Source of the DNA: Streptomyces sp. NBC_01445 | Lineage (GTDB): Bacteria; Actinomycetota; Actinomycetes; Streptomycetales; Streptomycetaceae | NCBI RefSeq assembly: GCF_035918235.1 | Contig: NZ_CP109485.1 | Span: 4,154,001-4,218,000, forward strand | Length of the DNA stretch: 64,000 nt | Direction: 5' to 3' | In this document: one piece after another, positions 58,920 to 64,000 of the stretch | Position numbering within the stretch: position 1 is the stretch's first letter | Layout of the letters: each line of letters opens with the position of its first letter | The notes under the pieces: generated by a model | What the model was told of the DNA's origin: nothing | The model's database searches: none | What the model saw: the letters and a program-made list of their open reading frames with translations, nothing else | Made by a program: the position numbers and the translations under genes

Positions 58920-61835
58920 GTGATACGAGATCAAGAAGAAACGACGGAGCAGCAGGGCGTGCATCCCGATAAGGCGGAGGGCACCTCTGGGGCTTCGGCG
59001 CGCCCGGACGGCGAAGAGGCCGACCACTCCCCCGTGACCGAGCGCCGTGGCCACCGGGCCGCGGCGCCACAGGCGGACGTGCCCGCGAAGGCCGCGGAGG
59101 CCGGGCCCGAGCGGACCGAGGCCCCTCTGGTCGACCCGGAGTGCATCGACGCCGACGCGCACGCCGAGCGGGTCGACGGCGACGAACCCCTCCTCCCCGC
59201 GCGCGTGCACCGCCCCTCCGACCTGATGCGGCTCCTGGTGGGCGTGCTCGCGATCGCCGTACTGCTGTCGATCGCCGCGTTCGCTCACGGCACGACGTCG
59301 GGTCTCCAGCAGGACATCAGCAAGGGCACGGGCGCCGCTCCCGACCTCATGATCAAGTTCGCGGGGCTCGCGTCGAGCATCGCGATCCTTCTCGTACCGG
59401 TCGCCTTCGCGATCGAGCGGCTGATCAAACGCGACGGGCTGCGGATCGCCGACGGTGTACTCGCGGCCGTCCTCGCGCACGGGGTGACGCTGGCGACGGA
59501 CCTGTGGGTCGCCCAGGGCGCCCCGTCGTCGATCCAGGACGCGCTCACCCGCCCGTCGCCGGGCGACATCCACGCGCTGACAGATCCGGTGCACGGCTAT
59601 CTCGCGCCCGTCATCGCCTATATGACGGCGGTGGGGATGTCCCGCAGACCACGCTGGCGCGTGGTGCTGTGGGTGGTGCTGCTGCTCGACGCGTTCGCGA
59701 TGCTGGTCACCGGCTACACGACACCGTTCTCGATCATCCTGACGGTCCTGATCGGCTGGACGGTCGCCTACGGCACGCTCTACGCGGTCGGTTCGCCGAA
59801 CGTGCGTCCCACCGGTCAGACGCTCCTCGCGGGCCTGCGGCACGTCGGCTTCCACCCTGTCAGCGCGGCCCGCGAAGAGGCCCACGAGAGCACCACGGAG
59901 AACGGCGACAGAGGGCGGCGCTACTTCGTCACCCTGGAGGACGGCCCTCCGCTCGACGTCACCATCGTCGACCGTGAGCAGCAGGCCCAGGGCTTCTTCT
60001 ACCGCGTGTGGCGCCAGCTGACGCTGCGGGGCATCACCACGGGACGCAGTCTCCAGTCGCTGCGCCAGGCGCTGGAGCAGGAGGCACTTCTCGCGTACGC
60101 GGCGATCGCGGCCGGGGCCAACGCCCCGAAGCTGATCGCGACGTCCGAGCTCGGCCCCGACGCGGTGATGCTCGTGTACGAGCACACGGGCGGCCGTTCG
60201 CTGGACTCGGTGCCGGACGAGGAGATCACCGACGAGCTGCTGCGCGACACCTGGCACCAGGTGCAGGCGCTCCAGTCGCGGCGTATCGCCCATCGGCGGC
60301 TCACCGGCGACGCGATTCTGGTGGATCGTTCCGGCACGGTCATCCTCACGGATCTGCGCGGCGGCGAGATCGCGTCCGGCGACCTGATTCTGCGCATGGA
60401 CATCGCACAGCTCCTGGCCACGCTGGGCCTGCGCGTGGGCGCCGAGCGGGCCGTGGCGTCCGCCGTGGGCGTGCTCGGCCCCGACGCGATCGCCGACTGT
60501 CTGCCGCTGCTCCAGCCCATCGCCCTGAGCCGTAATACGCGCTCGACGCTGCGCAGGCTCGGCAGGGAGCGTTCCGAACGCGAGCGCGAGGCCGTGCTCG
60601 AGGCTTCGCGCAGGGCGAAGCAGGCCCGCCTGGACGAGGCCACCCAGGCTGCGGCCTCCCTTGCCGGGGCCTCTCCGGCCGCGAAATCAACGCCTACGGA
60701 GACGGTCGCCGAGCACGCGGCACCCCCGTCGGCCAAGACCTCCGCGAAGGCAGAACGGCAGACAGAGAAAGCCGAGCGGCAGGCCGAGAAGAAGGCCATC
60801 GACGAAGCCCTGGACGAGGCGCGCGAGGAGGATCTGCTCACCCAGATCCGCCACCAGGTGCTCCGCATCCGGCCGCAGGCACCCGTCGAACCGGCCCGCC
60901 TGGAGCGCGTCAAACCGCGCACCCTCGTGAGCTTCATCGCGGGCGCCATCGGCGCGTACTTCCTCCTGTCGCAGCTGACGCACATCGAGTTCGGCACGCT
61001 GTTCCGAGAGGCCCAGTGGGGCTGGGTCGCCGCCGCCGTCCTGTTCTCGGCGCTGAGCTACTTCGCCGCCGCGATGAGCCTGCTCGGGTTCGTCCCGGAG
61101 CGCGTCCCCTTCATGCGGACCGTCGCGGCGCAGGTCGCCGGCTCGTTCGTGAAGATCGTGGCGCCGGCCGCCGTCGGCGGTGTCGCGCTCAACACCCGCT
61201 TCCTGCAACGCTCGGGCGTGCGCCCCGGGCTCGCGGTGGCCAGCGTCGGCGCCTCCCAGCTCTTCGGTCTGGGCGCCCACATCATGATGCTGCTGACCTT
61301 CGGCTATCTGACCGGCACGGAGAAGACCCCGTCCCTGTCGCCGTCCCGGACGGTCATCGCGGGTCTGCTGACCGTCGCGGTCCTCGTGCTCGTGGTGACG
61401 TCGATCCCCTTCCTGCGGAAGTTCGTCGTCACGCGCGTACGGTCCCTGTTCGCCGGCGTCGTACCGCGCATGCTGGACGTGCTCCAGCGGCCGCAGAAGC
61501 TGCTCACCGGCATCGGCGGCATGCTCCTCCTGACGGCCTGCTTCGTGATGTGCCTGGACGCGTCGATCCGCGCCTTCGGGGACGAGACGACGACGCTCAG
61601 CCTGGCCAGCGTCGCGGTCGTGTTCCTCGCCGGCAACGCGCTCGGCTCCGCCGCGCCGACACCGGGCGGTGTGGGCGCCGTCGAGGCGACCCTGACGGTC
61701 GGACTCATCGCGGTCGGCCTGCCCAAGGAGGTCGCGGCCCCGGCCGTGCTGCTCTACCGCCTCATGACGCTGTGGCTGCCGGTCCTGCCGGGCTGGCTCT
61801 TCTTCAACCACCTCTCCCGGAAGGGCTCCCTGTAG
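58920..61835 (+). CDS. Membrane protein with kinase-like and LPG-synthase-type domains
   Basis: A 971-residue protein. An acidic Ala-rich N-terminus (to ~100) is followed by membrane helices (~103-275), then a cytoplasmic region (~330-565) resembling a degenerate protein kinase: LIATSELGPDAVMLVYEHTG, IAHRRLTGDAILVD (HRD-like) and VILTDLRGGE (DFG-like). A charged, Lys/Ala-rich coiled-coil-like linker (~560-655) leads to a final multi-helix domain (~665-965) of the lysylphosphatidylglycerol-synthase membrane type (APAAVGGVALNTRFLQRSGV, GSAAPTPGGVGAVEATLTVG). The C-terminal aminoacyl-transferase domain of MprF is absent, so it may transport or flip a lipid. The GTG start at 58920 is uncertain. 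Confidence 0.82.
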   Translation: MIRDQEETTEQQGVHPDKAEGTSGASARPDGEEADHSPVTERRGHRAAAPQADVPAKAAEAGPERTEAPLVDPECIDADAHAERVDGDEPLLPARVHRPSDLMRLLVGVLAIAVLLSIAAFAHGTTSGLQQDISKGTGAAPDLMIKFAGLASSIAILLVPVAFAIERLIKRDGLRIADGVLAAVLAHGVTLATDLWVAQGAPSSIQDALTRPSPGDIHALTDPVHGYLAPVIAYMTAVGMSRRPRWRVVLWVVLLLDAFAMLVTGYTTPFSIILTVLIGWTVAYGTLYAVGSPNVRPTGQTLLAGLRHVGFHPVSAAREEAHESTTENGDRGRRYFVTLEDGPPLDVTIVDREQQAQGFFYRVWRQLTLRGITTGRSLQSLRQALEQEALLAYAAIAAGANAPKLIATSELGPDAVMLVYEHTGGRSLDSVPDEEITDELLRDTWHQVQALQSRRIAHRRLTGDAILVDRSGTVILTDLRGGEIASGDLILRMDIAQLLATLGLRVGAERAVASAVGVLGPDAIADCLPLLQPIALSRNTRSTLRRLGRERSEREREAVLEASRRAKQARLDEATQAAASLAGASPAAKSTPTETVAEHAAPPSAKTSAKAERQTEKAERQAEKKAIDEALDEAREEDLLTQIRHQVLRIRPQAPVEPARLERVKPRTLVSFIAGAIGAYFLLSQLTHIEFGTLFREAQWGWVAAAVLFSALSYFAAAMSLLGFVPERVPFMRTVAAQVAGSFVKIVAPAAVGGVALNTRFLQRSGVRPGLAVASVGASQLFGLGAHIMMLLTFGYLTGTEKTPSLSPSRTVIAGLLTVAVLVLVVTSIPFLRKFVVTRVRSLFAGVVPRMLDVLQRPQKLLTGIGGMLLLTACFVMCLDASIRAFGDETTTLSLASVAVVFLAGNALGSAAPTPGGVGAVEATLTVGLIAVGLPKEVAAPAVLLYRLMTLWLPVLPGWLFFNHLSRKGSL

Positions 61836-61984
61836 GGACGCGTTTGCGGGGAGGGATCCCCGTAGGGGCGTTTCCCGAGCAGGCTCCCCGTAGAGCCCCG
61901 CCCCCGCCCCGTCGCCGTCGTCGACGCTCACCCGCACGGCCCCCGCCCCGAGCGCCCCGTGGGCCGTCGCCGCAGGATGGGTTC

Positions 61985-63529
61985 ATGCCCAATCCGTTCC
62001 GGCCGCGTGCCGCAGCCATGGCCGCCACCGCCGTCCTCTTGGCCTCCGCCCTCGCGGCGTGCGGCAGCGACACGAATGACGTGGACCTGAGGTCCCAGTC
62101 CCTCAGCTGGAAGGACTGCCCCGCGCCCTCGGAGTCGGAGGGCGGCGGCCCCGCGCCCTCCCCGCTGCCCGGCGGCGCCACCTGGCAGTGCGCCACCATG
62201 AAGACGCCCCTCGACTGGGACAAGCCCGAGGGCGACACGATCGGCCTCGCGCTCATCCGCGCCAAGTCCTCCGGCGCCAAGGACAAGCGCATCGGATCAC
62301 TCATCTTCAACTTCGGCGGCCCCGGCGGCTCCGGGGTCACCACGCTGCCCGCGTTCGGCAGCGAGTACACGAAGCTGCGCACCCGCTACGACCTGGTGAG
62401 TTTCGACCCACGCGGCGTCGGCCGCAGCGACGGTGTGAAGTGCGAGAACGACGAGCAGCTCGACAAGTACTTCCAGCAGGACGCCATCCCCGACAACACC
62501 GCCCAGACGAAGAAGCTCGTCAGCAACGTCACCCAGTTCAACGACGCCTGCGAGAAGAACTCCGGGCAGGTCATCCCGCACGTCGCCACGACCGACGCTG
62601 CCCGCGACATGGACCTGATGCGGCAGGTGCTCGGCGACGACAAACTGCACTACTTCGGGATCTCCTACGGCACCGAACTGGGCGGCGTGTACGCCCACTT
62701 GTTCCCGGAGAACGTGGGCCGTGCCGTCTTCGACGGTGTCGTCGACCCCACCCAGAACTCCCAGGAGAGCGCGCTCGGCCAGGCCAAGGGCTTCCAGCTC
62801 GCCCTCGACAACTACGCGAAGGACTGCACCTCCAAGGTCGAGGACTGCCCGGTCGGCGACACCCCCGCGGAGGTCAAGGCCAAGATCGCGAAGCTGCTCA
62901 AGGACCTGGACTCCAAGCCGATCCCGGGAGTCTTCCCGCGCGAGCTGACGCAGACCGCCGCGACGAACGGCATCGCGCAGTCGCTGTACTCCAAGGACTT
63001 CTGGGAGTACCTCACCGAGGGCCTCGCCCAGGCCTACGAAGGTGACGGCAAGATCCTCATGCTGCTTTCGGACTCCATGAACGGCCGCAACGAGGACGGC
63101 AAGTACAGCAACCTCCAGGCCGCCAATGTCGCCGTCAACTGCGCCGACGACAAGCCCCGTTACACACCGGCTTACGTCCGGTCGAAGCTCCCCGAGTTCC
63201 AGGCCGCCTCGCCCCTGTTCGGCGACTTTCTCGCATGGGGCATGCTCAGCTGTACGGACTGGGCGGTCGCCGGGGCCGCGGACCACCCCGACGTGAGCGC
63301 GGCCGGCTCGGCGCCGATCGTCGTCGTCGGCAACACGGGCGACCCCGCCACCCCGTACGAGGGTGCGAAGAAGATGGTCGGCGCGCTCGGCGATGGTGTC
63401 GGGGTGCAGGTCACGTACGAAGGCCAGGGGCACGGCGCGTACGACAGCGGGAACAAGTGTGTGCGGGGTGCCGTGGACGGCTATCTGCTGAACGGGACGG
63501 TGCCGAAGGCGGGCACGGTCTGCAAGTAG
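61985..63529 (+). CDS. Secreted alpha/beta-hydrolase lipoprotein (tripeptidyl-aminopeptidase-like)
   Basis: A 514-residue extracytoplasmic serine hydrolase of the SlpD/SlpE-Tap family. Lipoprotein signal: RAAAMAATAVLLASALAAC, Cys26. The oxyanion segment is FNFGGPGGSGVTT, the nucleophile elbow GISYGTELGG (Ser ~226), the Asp in VVGNTGDPATPY and the His in YEGQGHGAYDSG, forming a complete triad. Relatives cleave N-terminal tripeptides from secreted proteins. ATG 61985 is the start. A paralogue starts 142 bases downstream on the same strand. Confidence 0.92.
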   Translation: MPNPFRPRAAAMAATAVLLASALAACGSDTNDVDLRSQSLSWKDCPAPSESEGGGPAPSPLPGGATWQCATMKTPLDWDKPEGDTIGLALIRAKSSGAKDKRIGSLIFNFGGPGGSGVTTLPAFGSEYTKLRTRYDLVSFDPRGVGRSDGVKCENDEQLDKYFQQDAIPDNTAQTKKLVSNVTQFNDACEKNSGQVIPHVATTDAARDMDLMRQVLGDDKLHYFGISYGTELGGVYAHLFPENVGRAVFDGVVDPTQNSQESALGQAKGFQLALDNYAKDCTSKVEDCPVGDTPAEVKAKIAKLLKDLDSKPIPGVFPRELTQTAATNGIAQSLYSKDFWEYLTEGLAQAYEGDGKILMLLSDSMNGRNEDGKYSNLQAANVAVNCADDKPRYTPAYVRSKLPEFQAASPLFGDFLAWGMLSCTDWAVAGAADHPDVSAAGSAPIVVVGNTGDPATPYEGAKKMVGALGDGVGVQVTYEGQGHGAYDSGNKCVRGAVDGYLLNGTVPKAGTVCK

Positions 63530-63671
63530 TCGCGGGGGTACGGGTGTTCGGCTTGCGCGCCCGGTTGCCGGCGGTGCTCTGCCGCAGGTGATTGTCAGTG
63601 GCGCTGCCTAGGATGGTCTGGCTGTCTTCGGACCGGGGGCAGGCGAGGGGGATCGCCAGGGGGAGGTGCCT

Positions 63672-64000
63672 GTGTCGCGTCATGTTCGTTCGTTCGCGCT
63701 GCTGGCCGCGGGGCTGCTGGTGGCGGGGGCCGCCGCGGGCTGCGGCGGGCCGGGAGACAAGGCCGGGCACGGCGAGGGGAAGGGGCAAACACAGCCACCG
63801 CGTTCGTCGCCGCCCTCACCATCGTCACCGCCACGCTCGGGCAAGGCCGTCCCCGGCACGCTGCCCCGGCTGCCCGCCGCGCTCACCTCGCAGCGGCTCG
63901 ACTGGGGCCGCTGCAAGGCCACCGACGCCGGCCCCGCACCCGGCTCCGACTGGCAGTGCGCGACGCTGAAGGCACCTCTCGACTACGCGAAGCCGGACGG
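63672..64000 (+). CDS. Second alpha/beta-hydrolase lipoprotein, cut by the window end
   Basis: The first 109 codons of a gene that continues past 64000. GTG 63672 follows a gggagg ribosome site. The signal peptide RSFALLAAGLLVAGAAAGC carries a lipobox ending in Cys24, then comes a Pro/Ser-rich linker (QTQPPRSSPPSPSSPPRSGK) and the start of the same domain as the upstream gene (LDWGRCKATDAG, SDWQCATLKAPLDYAKPDG, matching WQCATMKTPLDWDKPEG there). It is a tandem paralogue, probably another secreted tripeptidyl-aminopeptidase. Confidence 0.85.
   Translation, partial: MSRHVRSFALLAAGLLVAGAAAGCGGPGDKAGHGEGKGQTQPPRSSPPSPSSPPRSGKAVPGTLPRLPAALTSQRLDWGRCKATDAGPAPGSDWQCATLKAPLDYAKPD

Overview
The window looks like a housekeeping stretch of a Streptomyces (or very close actinomycete) chromosome. 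G+C is very high, with G/C at nearly every third codon position and frequent GTG starts. Gene families and arrangements typical of that group are present: sigR-rsrA with its own sigma-R promoter, a WhiB7-type wbl gene (wblC) with an attenuated leader, hisN, divergent CatR/catalase genes, and two initiator tRNA genes. I see no prophage, insertion sequence, CRISPR array or biosynthetic cluster.

Layout. 0.3-5 kb: peptide deformylase, a TPR protein and two overlapping membrane HD-domain genes, one with an intact HD-GYP site and one degenerate. 5-9 kb: the thiol-stress pair rsrA-sigR, an alpha/beta hydrolase, an SRAP/HMCES DNA-crosslink protein, and an M50B-like membrane protein. 8.6-11.4 kb: aroA, rsgA and a Gdx-type SMR exporter. 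11.4-17.3 kb: a complete peptide-type ABC transporter (fused double ATPase, two permeases) divergent from its binding lipoprotein. 17.3-21.6 kb: TetR regulator, hisN, CBS protein, catalase and its Fur/PerR-type regulator around a palindromic operator. 21.8-24.6 kb: an ABC importer of the nitrate/sulfonate/NMT1 type.

24.6-58.7 kb holds a block whose content and order, from what I know of Mycobacterium tuberculosis Rv3193c-Rv3204, is largely shared with mycobacteria: UPF0182 membrane protein, PDZ-Lon-like protease, DUF2342 metalloprotease, ABC1 kinase, whiB7-type regulator, UvrD2, mycoredoxin, NudC, AdnB, AdnA and an alkyltransferase-like protein. Streptomyces-type insertions include a Sel1-repeat gene between two identical initiator tRNA genes, a NUDIX gene, a TerD/AIM24 triad, a YgjP-like metallopeptidase, an orphan E1/ThiF-like protein and an M20 dipeptidase. 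58.9-64 kb: a large membrane protein combining a kinase-like domain with an LPG-synthase-type membrane domain, then two tandem paralogous secreted alpha/beta-hydrolase lipoproteins, the second cut by the window end.

Functionally the region centres on stress defence and genome maintenance. Sigma-R with its zinc anti-sigma factor would drive itself, mycoredoxin and perhaps the UPF0182 gene. CatR/catalase answers peroxide. WblC answers ribosome-targeting antibiotics through a leader with an upstream ORF and terminator. UvrD2, AdnAB, SRAP and the ATL protein act on DNA damage. Promoter, operator and attenuator calls are read from sequence by eye; no search or folding software was run.
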